A stretch of 64,000 nt of DNA. Source: Rhizobium sp. Root1334. GTDB taxonomy: Bacteria; Pseudomonadota; Alphaproteobacteria; Rhizobiales; Rhizobiaceae. Each line of letters begins with the position of its first letter. Position 1 is the stretch's first letter. The DNA is taken from contig NZ_LMEY01000029.1 in the NCBI RefSeq assembly GCF_001426665.1, positions 34,957 through 98,956 on the forward strand, given 5' to 3'. This document shows positions 27,004 through 35,721 of the stretch, in pieces. A model generated the notes under the pieces. The model was not told where the DNA came from and searched no databases. It worked only from the letters and a program-made list of their open reading frames with translations. Position numbers and translations under genes: made by a program.

Positions 27004-28722
27004 TTACTGCCAGCTCTTGACCAGTTCGTCGTAGTTGATGGTCTGCGGCTTTTCTTTTTCGTTTTCGATCTTCAGCTGCGGCGCAAGGTTACCCTTCGAG
27101 ACGGCGTCCTTGTTCCAGTATTCGAGATCGTGTTCTTCGGCGAGCTTCGGACCGATATCGCCCTGAACGCCGGAACGCTCCAGGCGCTGCAGAACCTTTT
27201 CCTGCTCAGCGCACAGCGAATCCATGGCTTCCTGGGCGGTCTTGGCGCCGGAGGAAGCGTCACCGATTGCCTGCCACCACAGCTGGGCCAGCTTCGGATA
27301 GTCCGGGATGTTCGTACCGGTCGGCGACCACTGAACGCGAGCCGGCGAACGGTAGAACTCGATCAAACCACCGAGCTTCGGCGCACGATCCGTGAAGCTC
27401 TTGTCCTGGATGGACGATTCACGGGTCAGCGTCAGGCCGACATGGCTCTTCTTGAGGTCAACCGTCTTGGAGGTGACGAACTGCGCATAGAGCCATGCTG
27501 CCTTGGCGCGGTCTTCCGGGGTGGACTTCATCAGCGTCCAGGAACCCACGTCCTGATAACCGAGCTTCATGCCGTCCTTCCAGTAAACGCCATGCGGGCT
27601 CGGAGCGAAGCGCCACTTCGGCGTGCCGTCAGCATTGACGACCGGCAGGCCTTCCTTGACGAAATCGGCCGTGAAGGCCGTGTAGGTGAAGATCTGCTGG
27701 GCGACTTCACCCTGGGCCGGAACCGGACCAGCTTCGCCGAAGGTCATGCCCTGGGCGGATGCCGGTGCATAAGCCTTCAACCAGTCGAGGTACTTCTGGA
27801 TCGAATAGACGGAAGCTGGGCCGTTGGTGTCACCACCGCGAGCGACGCAGGAGCCGACTGGCTGGGATTTCTCGTTGACCTTGATACCCCATTCGTCGAC
27901 AGGCAGACCGTTCGGCAGGCCCTTGTCGCCGTTGCCGGCCATGGAGAGCCAGGCGTCGGTGAAGCGCCAGCCGAGCGACGGGTCCTTTTTGCCGTAGTCC
28001 ATGTGACCATAGACCTTTTTGCCGTCGATTTCGCGGCCGGTAAAGAACTCGGCGATGTCTTCATAAGCGGACCAGTTGACCGGAACGCCGAGGTCATAGC
28101 CGTACTTCGCCTTGAAATCCGCCTTGTTCTTCTCGTCGTTGAACCAGTCATAGCGGAACCAGTAGAGGTTCGCGAACTGCTGGTCAGGCAGCTGGTAGAG
28201 GTCGCCATCCGGCGCGGTCGTGAACTTGGTGCCGATGAAGTCGGCGAGGTCGAGACCAGGGTTAGTGACGTCCTTGCCTTCGTTGGCCATCCACTTGGTC
28301 AGCGAGCGGGCCTGCTGGTAGCGCCAATGGGTGCCGATCAGATCCGAGTCGTTGACATAGGCATCATAGATGTTTTCGCCCGTCTGCATCTGGGTCTGCA
28401 GCTTTTCGACCACGTCGCCTTCGCCGATCAGGTCATGCGTGACCTTGATGCCGGTGATTGCGGTGAAGGCTGCGGCCAGAGTCTTGGATTCGTATTCGTG
28501 GGTCGTCAGGGTTTCGGAAGCAACCTTGATGTCCATGCCGGCAAATGGCTTTGCCGCATCGATGAACCATTGCATTTCCTTTTCCTGATCGGCGCGGGAA
28601 AGCGTCGAAAGATCGCCGATTTCCTTGTCCAGGAACTGCTTGGCTTCGTCCATGCCCGCAAATGCGGTTCCGGTCAGTGCCAAGAGTATCGCTGCTGTAG
28701 ATGTTAGTAAGTGCCGTCGCAT
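27004..28722 (-). CDS. glpV: Glycerol ABC transporter periplasmic binding protein GlpV
   Basis: 572 aa. A Sec signal peptide (MRRHLLTSTAAILLALTGTAFA) is followed by a large solute-binding domain of the extracellular family 1 fold, with MDEAKQFLDKEIGDL at the mature end. It is the last gene of a gene set arranged as in the R. leguminosarum glycerol transporter glpSTPQUV, which supports glycerol as ligand. The start is set at 28722 by GGGAGGA and the signal peptide; the open frame extends upstream into glpU but lacks any signal. The 71-base gap after glpU is the longest in the transporter part and may allow higher binding-protein expression. Confidence 0.92.
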   Translation of the reverse strand: MRRHLLTSTAAILLALTGTAFAGMDEAKQFLDKEIGDLSTLSRADQEKEMQWFIDAAKPFAGMDIKVASETLTTHEYESKTLAAAFTAITGIKVTHDLIGEGDVVEKLQTQMQTGENIYDAYVNDSDLIGTHWRYQQARSLTKWMANEGKDVTNPGLDLADFIGTKFTTAPDGDLYQLPDQQFANLYWFRYDWFNDEKNKADFKAKYGYDLGVPVNWSAYEDIAEFFTGREIDGKKVYGHMDYGKKDPSLGWRFTDAWLSMAGNGDKGLPNGLPVDEWGIKVNEKSQPVGSCVARGGDTNGPASVYSIQKYLDWLKAYAPASAQGMTFGEAGPVPAQGEVAQQIFTYTAFTADFVKEGLPVVNADGTPKWRFAPSPHGVYWKDGMKLGYQDVGSWTLMKSTPEDRAKAAWLYAQFVTSKTVDLKKSHVGLTLTRESSIQDKSFTDRAPKLGGLIEFYRSPARVQWSPTGTNIPDYPKLAQLWWQAIGDASSGAKTAQEAMDSLCAEQEKVLQRLERSGVQGDIGPKLAEEHDLEYWNKDAVSKGNLAPQLKIENEKEKPQTINYDELVKSWQ

Positions 28723-28793
28723 AATGTCCTCCCTTAAAGGTTTGCGATTGCATTCCGCCCGGCTCCATCCGGACGGCATTTCCAGTCCTTGCC

Positions 28794-29213
28794 TCACACC
28801 AGCTTGAAGACCCCGAAAGCGTAGACAAGCGAGAGGGCAAGAGCCCACCACTGGCCGGTACCGACGAGGCCCAGCCAAGCGAGATTGATGAAGGCGCTGC
28901 CGAGCAGCGAGATAAACAGGCGGTCGCCGCGCGTCGTCTCGAAGCGCAGGATGCCGACACGCGGATTGCCGCCGGGACGGGCATATTCCCATACGGCCAT
29001 CAGCGCGAGCAGCAGGAAGATCGTCAGGAAGAACATGGCCGTCGGGAAAGTCCATGCCATCCAGCCGCCACGGATCAGCGGGGCGAACCAGTCACGCGCG
29101 CCGTCCTTGATCGGCAACGCGGAGATGAGCAACCCTGCCAGGGCGGCGTAGACGACGAGAACGGCGGCCAGTGCCAGCGGCCAGCGATTGGTGCGTTGGG
29201 ACACGGTGGCCAT
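28794..29213 (-). CDS. glpU: GlpU, small membrane protein of the glycerol transporter (DUF2160)
   Basis: 139 aa with about four transmembrane helices. The family is found only inside this type of ABC operon. Its role is unknown; it may be an accessory membrane subunit. The ATG overlaps the glpQ stop by one base (TAATG), showing translational coupling. Confidence 0.85.
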   Translation of the reverse strand: MATVSQRTNRWPLALAAVLVVYAALAGLLISALPIKDGARDWFAPLIRGGWMAWTFPTAMFFLTIFLLLALMAVWEYARPGGNPRVGILRFETTRGDRLFISLLGSAFINLAWLGLVGTGQWWALALSLVYAFGVFKLV

Positions 29214-30037
29214 TAGACCCTCCCCAGGGCAAAGCCCTTGGCAATGTAGTTTCTGACGAAATAGATGACGATGGCGCCGGGAATGATGGTAAGCACGCCC
29301 GCAGCAGCAAGAACGCCCCAGTCCATGCCGGATGCAGACACCGTGCGCGTCATGATCGCAGCGATCGGCTTGGCGTCGGTTGTCGTCAACGTGCGGGCGA
29401 TCAGCAGTTCCACCCACGAGAACATGAAGTTGAAGAACGCAGCGACGCCGATGCCCGATGCGATCAGGGGGATGAAGATCCGCACGAAGAATCGCGGGAA
29501 CGAATAACCGTCGATATAGGCGGTCTCGTCGATTTCCTTCGGCACACCCGACATGAAGCCTTCAAGGATCCAGACGGCCAGCGGCACGTTGAACAGGCAG
29601 TGCGCCAGGGCAACGGCGATATGCGTATCGATCAGGCCGAAGGCGGAATAGAGCTGGAAGAACGGCAGCGCGAAAACGGCCGGCGGCGCCATGCGGTTGG
29701 TCAGGAGCCAGAAGAACAGGTGCTTGTCGCCGAGGAACCGGTAGCGCGAGAAGGCGTAAGCCGCCGGCAGCGCGACAGAAACCGAAATCACGGTGTTCAT
29801 CACCACGTAGATGATCGAGTTGATATAACCCTTGTACCAGGACGGATCTGTGAAGATCACCGCATAGTTCCGGAGCGTCGGCGCATGCGGGTAAAGCGAG
29901 AACGTGCCGGTAATTTCGGTATTCGTCTTGAAGCTCATGTTGACGAGCCAATAGATCGGCAAGAGCAGAAAGAGGATGTAGATCGTAGGCACGAGCCAGG
30001 AGAGGCTGCGGCCGGAAGATTGTGTCGCTGTGGTCAT
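29213..30037 (-). CDS. glpQ: Glycerol ABC transporter permease GlpQ
   Basis: 274 aa inner-membrane permease of the MalG type, six transmembrane segments. The cytoplasmic EAA loop reads EIDETAYIDGYSFPRFFVRIFIPL. It pairs with GlpP to form the channel and is 18 bases downstream of it. Despite the shared name it is not the glycerophosphodiester phosphodiesterase GlpQ of E. coli. Confidence 0.92.
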   Translation of the reverse strand: MTTATQSSGRSLSWLVPTIYILFLLLPIYWLVNMSFKTNTEITGTFSLYPHAPTLRNYAVIFTDPSWYKGYINSIIYVVMNTVISVSVALPAAYAFSRYRFLGDKHLFFWLLTNRMAPPAVFALPFFQLYSAFGLIDTHIAVALAHCLFNVPLAVWILEGFMSGVPKEIDETAYIDGYSFPRFFVRIFIPLIASGIGVAAFFNFMFSWVELLIARTLTTTDAKPIAAIMTRTVSASGMDWGVLAAAGVLTIIPGAIVIYFVRNYIAKGFALGRV

Positions 30038-30055
30038 TGTTCTTTCTCCCTTCCG

Positions 30056-30922
30056 TCAGCTCTGCGCATCGCTATTGGTCATCACGGTGTAGAAGATCCA
30101 TGAGAGCAGCAGGATGATCAGGAAGTAGATGAGCGAAAGTGCTGCTGCCGGGCCGAGGTCGAACTGGCCGATGGCCGTCTTGACGAGATCGATCGACAGG
30201 AATGTGGTGGCATTTCCGGGGCCGCCGCCGGTAACGACGAAGGGCTCGGTGTAGATCATGAAACTATCCATGAAGCGCAGCAGGAAGGCGATCAGAAGTA
30301 CGCGCTTCATCTTCGGCAGCTGGATGTAACGGAACACGGCCCAGCGCGAGGCGCCGTCGATCTTGGCTGCCTGATAATAGGCGTCCGGGATCGATACCAG
30401 GCCGGCATAGCACAAGAGCACGACAAGGCTCGTCCAGTGCCATATGTCCATGACGATCAGCGTCACCCAGGCATCGAAGACATTGTTGACGTAGTTGTAG
30501 GGAATGCCGATCGCATCGAGCGTATAACCGAGCAGGCCGATATCGACGCGGCCGAACACCTGCCAGATGGTGCCGACGACGTTCCACGGAATGAGCAGCG
30601 GCAGCGACATCAAAACGAGGCAGACAGGAACGCCAAGTCCCGTCTTCGGCATGTTGAGCGCGATCAGGATGCCAAGCGGAATCTCGATCGCCAGGATGAT
30701 ACCTGAGAAAATCAGGTTGCGGGTCAGCGCATCCCAGAAGCGGTCGGACTGCAGCACCTGGATGAACCAGTCGGTGCCTGCCCAGAAGAATTCATTATTG
30801 CCGAAGGTGTCCTGAACCGAATAGTTCACCACCGTCATCAGCGGGATAACCGCCGAGAAAGCGACCAGCACCAGCACCGGCAGAACCATGAACCAGGCCT
30901 TGTTGTTCCAGGTCTTCTCCAT
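30056..30922 (-). CDS. glpP: Glycerol ABC transporter permease GlpP
   Basis: 288 aa permease of the MalF/UgpA type, about six transmembrane segments. The EAA loop reads SIPDAYYQAAKIDGASRWAVFRYIQLP. It starts 2 bases after the glpT stop, so the two are tightly coupled. The partner permease is GlpQ. Confidence 0.92.
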   Translation of the reverse strand: MEKTWNNKAWFMVLPVLVLVAFSAVIPLMTVVNYSVQDTFGNNEFFWAGTDWFIQVLQSDRFWDALTRNLIFSGIILAIEIPLGILIALNMPKTGLGVPVCLVLMSLPLLIPWNVVGTIWQVFGRVDIGLLGYTLDAIGIPYNYVNNVFDAWVTLIVMDIWHWTSLVVLLCYAGLVSIPDAYYQAAKIDGASRWAVFRYIQLPKMKRVLLIAFLLRFMDSFMIYTEPFVVTGGGPGNATTFLSIDLVKTAIGQFDLGPAAALSLIYFLIILLLSWIFYTVMTNSDAQS

Positions 30923-30924
30923 GA

Positions 30925-31995
30925 TCAGGCCTCCCCGCCCACACGCCAGCTATCGGCGTAGATATTGATGGCTGCCGGATCGAAGGTGATCTTCGGTGCC
31001 GCCGGGATCTCTCCATCTTCATGAACGACAATGGCGATCGGCCGGTTGGCGAAGGTGGCGCGGACAATTTTCTGGCGGCCGATATCCTCGACCTTGGAGA
31101 TCGAAACCGGCATGCCTTCGCGGCCAAGCCGGACAAATTCCGGGCGGATACCCAGTTCGGTCTTGGCACCAGCTGCGATTTTCGGCGCAAACGACAAGGC
31201 AACCTTCTGGCCATCGAGATCGACGGACGACCCGTCGATCTTTGCCGGCAAGACGTTCATGCCCGGAGAACCGATGAAATAGCCGACGAATGTGTGCTTG
31301 GGCTTTTCGAACAGCTCTGCAGGCGTGCCGATCTGAACAATCTCGCCGTCATACATGACGACGACCTTGTCGGCGAACGTCAGCGCCTCGGTCTGGTCGT
31401 GCGTGACGTAGACCATGGTGAAACCGAACTGCTTGTGCAGACGCTTCAACTGCGAGCGCAGCACCCATTTCATATGCGGATCGATGACCGTCAGCGGCTC
31501 ATCGAACAGGATGGCGCTGACGTCGGAGCGGACCAGACCACGGCCGAGCGAAATCTTCTGCTTCTGGTCGGCCGTCAGCCCCTGTGCCTTTTTCTTCGCG
31601 CGATCGGAAAGCCCGATCATCTCGAGGATTTCCGTAACCCGGCGATCGACCTCATTCTCCGGAACCTTACGATTGCGCAGCGGAAAGGCCAGGTTGTCGT
31701 AAACGGTCATCGTGTCGTAGATCACCGGGAACTGGAACACCTGCGCGATGTTGCGCTCCTGCGTCGACAGGTTGGTGACGTCCTTGCCGTCGAACAGGAT
31801 CTTGCCTTCGGACGGCTGCAGCAATCCGGAAATGATGTTGAGCAAAGTGGTCTTGCCGCAGCCGGAAGGCCCAAGCAGCGCATAGGCGCCGCCGTCGTTC
31901 CATTCGTGATGCACTTCCTTCAGCGAATAGTCGGAAGGCTTTGTCGGATTGGGGCCGTAAGCGTGGCGGATATGATCGAGATTGATGCGTGCCAT
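30925..31995 (-). CDS. glpT: Glycerol ABC transporter ATPase GlpT (degenerate signature motif)
   Basis: 356 aa ABC ATPase of the CUT1/MalK class with a C-terminal TOBE-like regulatory domain. Walker A is GPSGCGKTT, Walker B AILFDEP, and the switch histidine is present (YVTHDQTEAL). The signature motif, normally LSGGQ, reads LTADQ (residues 140-144), and the D-loop reads TVID. It must pair with GlpS, whose signature is intact. Start 31995 is the family start MARINLDHIRHAYG; GGAGAAAACC precedes it. It is not the glycerol-3-phosphate antiporter GlpT of E. coli. Confidence 0.93.
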   Translation of the reverse strand: MARINLDHIRHAYGPNPTKPSDYSLKEVHHEWNDGGAYALLGPSGCGKTTLLNIISGLLQPSEGKILFDGKDVTNLSTQERNIAQVFQFPVIYDTMTVYDNLAFPLRNRKVPENEVDRRVTEILEMIGLSDRAKKKAQGLTADQKQKISLGRGLVRSDVSAILFDEPLTVIDPHMKWVLRSQLKRLHKQFGFTMVYVTHDQTEALTFADKVVVMYDGEIVQIGTPAELFEKPKHTFVGYFIGSPGMNVLPAKIDGSSVDLDGQKVALSFAPKIAAGAKTELGIRPEFVRLGREGMPVSISKVEDIGRQKIVRATFANRPIAIVVHEDGEIPAAPKITFDPAAINIYADSWRVGGEA

Positions 31996-32005
31996 GGTTT
32001 TCTCC

Positions 32006-33088
32006 TCACGCTCCTCGAACGGCAGAGCCGCCGATGGCGCGGCCATCCGGGCCGAAGGCCATCAGGTGGCGGGTATCGACGAAAAGCTCGATCGCCGTAT
32101 CCGGCTCGATGTCGTGGATGCCGTGTTCAAGCATGACCCAGCGTGATCCCGCGCAATCGACGTGGATAAAGCTCTCGGAACCGGCAATTTCGGAAATGAT
32201 GATCCGCGCCTTCAGCGTCGCTGCCGTATCGTGCGGACGGGTGAGCGACAGATGATGCGGATGGAACGCGATGGTGTAGGCACCATCGGCGATACCGGCC
32301 AGATGCCCCGGTACCGGCAGGACGCTGAGACCACCACGTTCGAATGTATTGCCGGACTTCACCACGTCGAGAACATTCAGCGGCGGATCGGCAAAGGTTT
32401 TTGCGGTCGCGATGTCTGCCGGCTTGCGATAGACCGAGATGGTCGGTCCAAACTGGCTGATGCGGCCTTCGCTCATGGTTGCGGTGTTGCCGCCGAGCAG
32501 CAGCGCTTCCTGTGGTTCGGTCGTCGCATAAACGAAGATCGAGCCTGCGGCCGCAAACAGTTTGGGCAGTTCTTCACGCAATTCCTCGCGCAGCTTGTAG
32601 TCGAGGTTGGCGAGCGGCTCATCAAGCAGCACGAGGCTGGCATTCTTGACGATGGCGCGCGCCAGCGCGGTGCGCTGCTGCTGCCCGCCCGACAGGTTGA
32701 GCGGCGTGCGCTCCAGATAGGGCGTCAGCTTCATCAGTTCGGCGGCTTTGCGAACTTCGCGATCGATCGTCGCCGCGTCCTTACCGGAAATGCGCATCGG
32801 CGAGGCGATATTCTCATAAACCGTCATCGCCGGATAATTGATGAACTGCTGATAGACCATGGCGACGGAGCGGTCCTGCACGCGCACGCCCGTCACATCC
32901 TTGCCGTCGAAGGTGATGGTGCCGGTGGTCGGCTTGTCGAGACCGGCCATCAGCCGCATCAACGATGTCTTGCCCGACAGCGTCGGGCCCAGCAGCACAT
33001 TCAGCGAGCCCCGCTCCAGCACAAGGTTCGTCGGATGGATATGCGTATCCGCTCCGACAACCTTGGTTATGTTTTTCAGTTCAAGCAT
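32006..33088 (-). CDS. glpS: Glycerol ABC transporter ATPase GlpS (switch histidine missing)
   Basis: 360 aa ABC ATPase paralogous to GlpT. Walker A is GPTLSGKTS, the signature LSGGQQQR, Walker B LVLLDEP and the D-loop ANLD, all normal. The H-loop, normally YVTHDQ, reads YATTEP, so the switch histidine is Thr190. With GlpT this predicts one intact ATP site (GlpT walls, GlpS signature) and one degenerate site. Start 33088 has GAGGAAG upstream. It is 47 bases downstream of glpD and 10 bases before glpT. Confidence 0.93.
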   Translation of the reverse strand: MLELKNITKVVGADTHIHPTNLVLERGSLNVLLGPTLSGKTSLMRLMAGLDKPTTGTITFDGKDVTGVRVQDRSVAMVYQQFINYPAMTVYENIASPMRISGKDAATIDREVRKAAELMKLTPYLERTPLNLSGGQQQRTALARAIVKNASLVLLDEPLANLDYKLREELREELPKLFAAAGSIFVYATTEPQEALLLGGNTATMSEGRISQFGPTISVYRKPADIATAKTFADPPLNVLDVVKSGNTFERGGLSVLPVPGHLAGIADGAYTIAFHPHHLSLTRPHDTAATLKARIIISEIAGSESFIHVDCAGSRWVMLEHGIHDIEPDTAIELFVDTRHLMAFGPDGRAIGGSAVRGA

Positions 33089-33135
33089 TCTCAGGCTTCC
33101 TCCCAGCCATCGGCGGCGCCATCCCGGCGCGGCCT

Positions 33136-34653
33136 TCAGGCAACGTTGCGGATCGTTTCCCGCATGTAGTCTTCCAACCCGTCGGCTTCCGCTTGGGTCA
33201 ATGTCAGGCCCAGTTTGGTGCGGCGCCAGAGGATATCCTCGGCATGCCGCGCCCATTCCTGGCCAATCAGCCACTGCACCTCGACCTCATAGAGATCAGC
33301 GCCGAAATGCCGCCCGAGATCTTCGGTCTTGCCCGCGCTTCCAAGCAGGCTCGCCGCAAGTGTTCCGTAAAGCCGAACCAGACGGCGCGCGTAACGCTCG
33401 GCCAGAAACGGATAGCGGCTCTTGAGTTTCGCCACTTCGGCCTCGTAGCCCGTCGCTGGAAAATCACCGCCCGGCAGCACGCTCTTCGCGGTCCACGGAT
33501 TGCCCTTGGCGCCAATCGCAGCAGCGATCTTTTCCAGGGCATGCTCTCCCAGCCGGCGATAGGTGGTCAGCTTGCCGCCGAAGACGTTGAGCAACGGCGC
33601 TTCGCCATCACCGCCATCGATCTTCAGCACGTAATCGCGCGTCGCTTCCTGCGCCTTAGAGGCGCCATCATCAAACAGCGGCCGCACGCCGGAATAGGTC
33701 CAGACCACATCGGCCGGTTTGACCGGTTCGGAAAAATACTCGCTCGCCGCATTGCAGAGATAATTGATCTCGCCTTCGGTGATCTGGATGGTCTTCGGAT
33801 CGCCGGTAAAATCGTTGTCGGTGGTACCGATCAGGGTAAAATCGGTCTCGTAGGGGATCGCAAAGATGATGCGATTGTCCGGGTTCTGGAAAAAATAGGC
33901 GCGCGGATCGTTGAACTTCTTCTTCACGACGATATGGCTGCCTTGAACCAGGCGCACGTTGTGAACCTTGTTCTTGCGCACCGCATTCGATAAGACCACG
34001 TCCACCCAGGGTCCAGCCGCATTGACCAGCATGCGCGCTTTGAAGGTCGTGATGGCACCGGTCGACACATCCTCGACATTGACGGACCAAAGCGCGCCTT
34101 CGCGGTCAGCCGAGACGACCCGGCTGCGCGTCATGATCTGCGCACCCTTGAGCGCCGCATCCTTGGCGTTGAGCACCACGAGACGGGCGTCATCGACCCA
34201 GCCATCTGAATATTCGAAGGCCTTGGTGAACAGCGCCTTCAACGGCTTTGCGGCCGGGTCCCGCCGCATGTCGAGCGTACGGGTGGCGGGCAAAAGCTTG
34301 CGGCCGCCAATATGATCGTAAAGGAAGAGGCCGAGGCGAATGAGCCAGGCCGGGCGGATGCCACCCTTGTGGAACGGCAGGACGAACCGCATCGGCCAGA
34401 TGATATGCGGGGCCATGGCCCAGAGCACTTCGCGCTCCATCAAGGATTCACGCACCAGCCTGAACTCGTAATGTTCAAGATAGCGCAGTCCGCCATGAAT
34501 GAGCTTGGTGGCGCGCGATGACGTGCCGGAAGCGAAATCGTCCATTTCAGCCAGCGCAACCGAATATCCACGGCCAACGGCATCCCTTGCGATGCCGCAT
34601 CCATTGATGCCGCCACCGATCACGAAAATGTCGAGTACGTTCTGCGCAGGCAC
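33136..34653 (-). CDS. glpD: Aerobic glycerol-3-phosphate dehydrogenase GlpD
   Basis: 505 aa membrane-associated FAD enzyme that oxidises glycerol-3-phosphate to dihydroxyacetone phosphate, feeding electrons to quinone. The Rossmann FAD motif is VIGGGINGCGIARDA and the G3P/FAD motif is FASGTSSRATKLIHGGLRYLE. A GTG start at 34653 is chosen: GGGAGGGG sits directly upstream, and starting from ATG 34677 would translate this ribosome site. Length matches E. coli GlpD (501). No glpK is in the window, so glycerol kinase must be elsewhere. Confidence 0.95.
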   Translation of the reverse strand: MPAQNVLDIFVIGGGINGCGIARDAVGRGYSVALAEMDDFASGTSSRATKLIHGGLRYLEHYEFRLVRESLMEREVLWAMAPHIIWPMRFVLPFHKGGIRPAWLIRLGLFLYDHIGGRKLLPATRTLDMRRDPAAKPLKALFTKAFEYSDGWVDDARLVVLNAKDAALKGAQIMTRSRVVSADREGALWSVNVEDVSTGAITTFKARMLVNAAGPWVDVVLSNAVRKNKVHNVRLVQGSHIVVKKKFNDPRAYFFQNPDNRIIFAIPYETDFTLIGTTDNDFTGDPKTIQITEGEINYLCNAASEYFSEPVKPADVVWTYSGVRPLFDDGASKAQEATRDYVLKIDGGDGEAPLLNVFGGKLTTYRRLGEHALEKIAAAIGAKGNPWTAKSVLPGGDFPATGYEAEVAKLKSRYPFLAERYARRLVRLYGTLAASLLGSAGKTEDLGRHFGADLYEVEVQWLIGQEWARHAEDILWRRTKLGLTLTQAEADGLEDYMRETIRNVA

Positions 34654-34696
34654 TGCTTCCCCTCCCACATTTCGCATTGCACAATTTTGAGCACAT

Positions 34697-34747
34697 GCGA
34701 AAGTGAAATTAATTAAAGCGAAAATATTACGAATGTCAAACGAATGT
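34697..34747 (-). promoter_or_regulatory. Candidate GlpR operators in front of glpD
   Basis: Two repeat sets lie in the glpR-glpD gap: GCGAAA at 34697-34702 and 34718-34723 (21-base period), and ACGAATGT at 34729-34736 and 34740-34747 (11-base period, one helical turn). The second resembles E. coli GlpR half-sites. They flank A/T-rich promoter-like DNA, so glpD probably has its own repressed promoter. Confidence 0.55.
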
Positions 34748-34782
34748 TTATGGAAAACAAGCAGACGCTAAAACCAGCGTTT

Positions 34783-35547
34783 TTAGCGCGCGGTCTCGAT
34801 CAATCGCACATCCTGCTCCTGGCAGATGTTACGGACATTTTCGATGGGGCAAATATCGGTAATGAAGGTGTGAACCTGGGTAATATGGCCGATCCGGACC
34901 GGAGCTGTGCGCTCGAATTTGGTCGAATCGGAGACAAGAATGACATGCCTGGCATTGGCGATAATCGCCTGCGCCACTTTGACTTCGCGATAATCGAAAT
35001 CCAGAAGCGCGCCGTCATGATCGATCGCGGATGCGCCGATAACCGCGTAATCGACCTTGAACTGCCGGATGAAATCGACGGCCGCTTCGCCGACGATACC
35101 GCCATCGGCACCGCGCACCACGCCACCGGCAATCACCACTTCGATCGAGGGATAAACCCGCAAGCGATTGGCAACGTTGATGTTGTTGGTAATGACCATC
35201 AACTCCGTATGGTCGAGCAGCGCTTCGCCAACGGCCTCTGTCGTCGTGCCGATATTGATGAACAGCGACGAATTGTTCGGGATCATGGCTGCTGCCGCCT
35301 GGCCGATTGCCTGCTTCTCGAGAGCCGCGATCGAGCGCCTGGCTTCGTATTTCACATTCTCGTTGCCGCGCGGAAAGATTGCTCCGCCATGGATGCGCGT
35401 CAGCACCCGGCCGTCGCAGAGATCGTTCAGGTCCTTGCGGATGGTCTGCGGCGTCACCGAAAAACGGGCAGCGAGTTCATCGACGAGAACCCGGCCTTCG
35501 GTCTTGGCCAGCTCCAGAATTTCCGACTGGCGCCCCGTCAGATACAT
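34783..35547 (-). CDS. glpR: DeoR-family repressor GlpR
   Basis: 254 aa. The N-terminal DeoR HTH (RQSEILELAKTEGRVLVDELAARFSVTPQTIRKDLNDL) precedes a sugar-phosphate-isomerase-like sensor domain. By position it is the repressor of glycerol use, with glycerol-3-phosphate as the usual inducer. GGGGAGGA upstream of ATG. It is first in the leftward glp cluster and has an inverted repeat over its own promoter, suggesting autoregulation. Confidence 0.93.
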   Translation of the reverse strand: MYLTGRQSEILELAKTEGRVLVDELAARFSVTPQTIRKDLNDLCDGRVLTRIHGGAIFPRGNENVKYEARRSIAALEKQAIGQAAAAMIPNNSSLFINIGTTTEAVGEALLDHTELMVITNNINVANRLRVYPSIEVVIAGGVVRGADGGIVGEAAVDFIRQFKVDYAVIGASAIDHDGALLDFDYREVKVAQAIIANARHVILVSDSTKFERTAPVRIGHITQVHTFITDICPIENVRNICQEQDVRLIETAR

Positions 35548-35565
35548 GGTAATTCCTCCCCGTCG

Positions 35566-35600
35566 TTTTCGTTTTCTTTCATAATAGGCAAAAACGAAAG
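35566..35600. promoter_or_regulatory. Inverted repeat TTTTCGTTTTC/AAAAACGAAAG upstream of glpR
   Basis: TTTTCGTTTTC at 35566-35576 and AAAAACGAAAG at 35590-35600 form an inverted repeat around A/T-rich DNA just before the glpR ribosome site. TTTCG-type sites are common for DeoR regulators, so this is a probable GlpR operator. Confidence 0.6.
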
Positions 35601-35721
35601 CAGCGCAATTTCATAAACGCGGCGAGTGCTCGAAAATGAGCCCTTCGCAAAGAAGGAAGCCGCTCCGCGTTGCAATTCAGGTCATCATGCGACAGCCTGT
35701 CGGTCGCGGGAGGGTTTCACC

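Noticed and set aside
27130-28707. A 525-codon plus-strand frame opposite glpV
   Set aside because: Antisense to a solute-binding protein with signal peptide and strong ribosome site; no family signal.
28723-29055. N-terminal extension of glpV into glpU
   Set aside because: The frame is open, but the extension lacks a signal peptide, overlaps glpU and would hide the strong GGGAGGA site before 28722.
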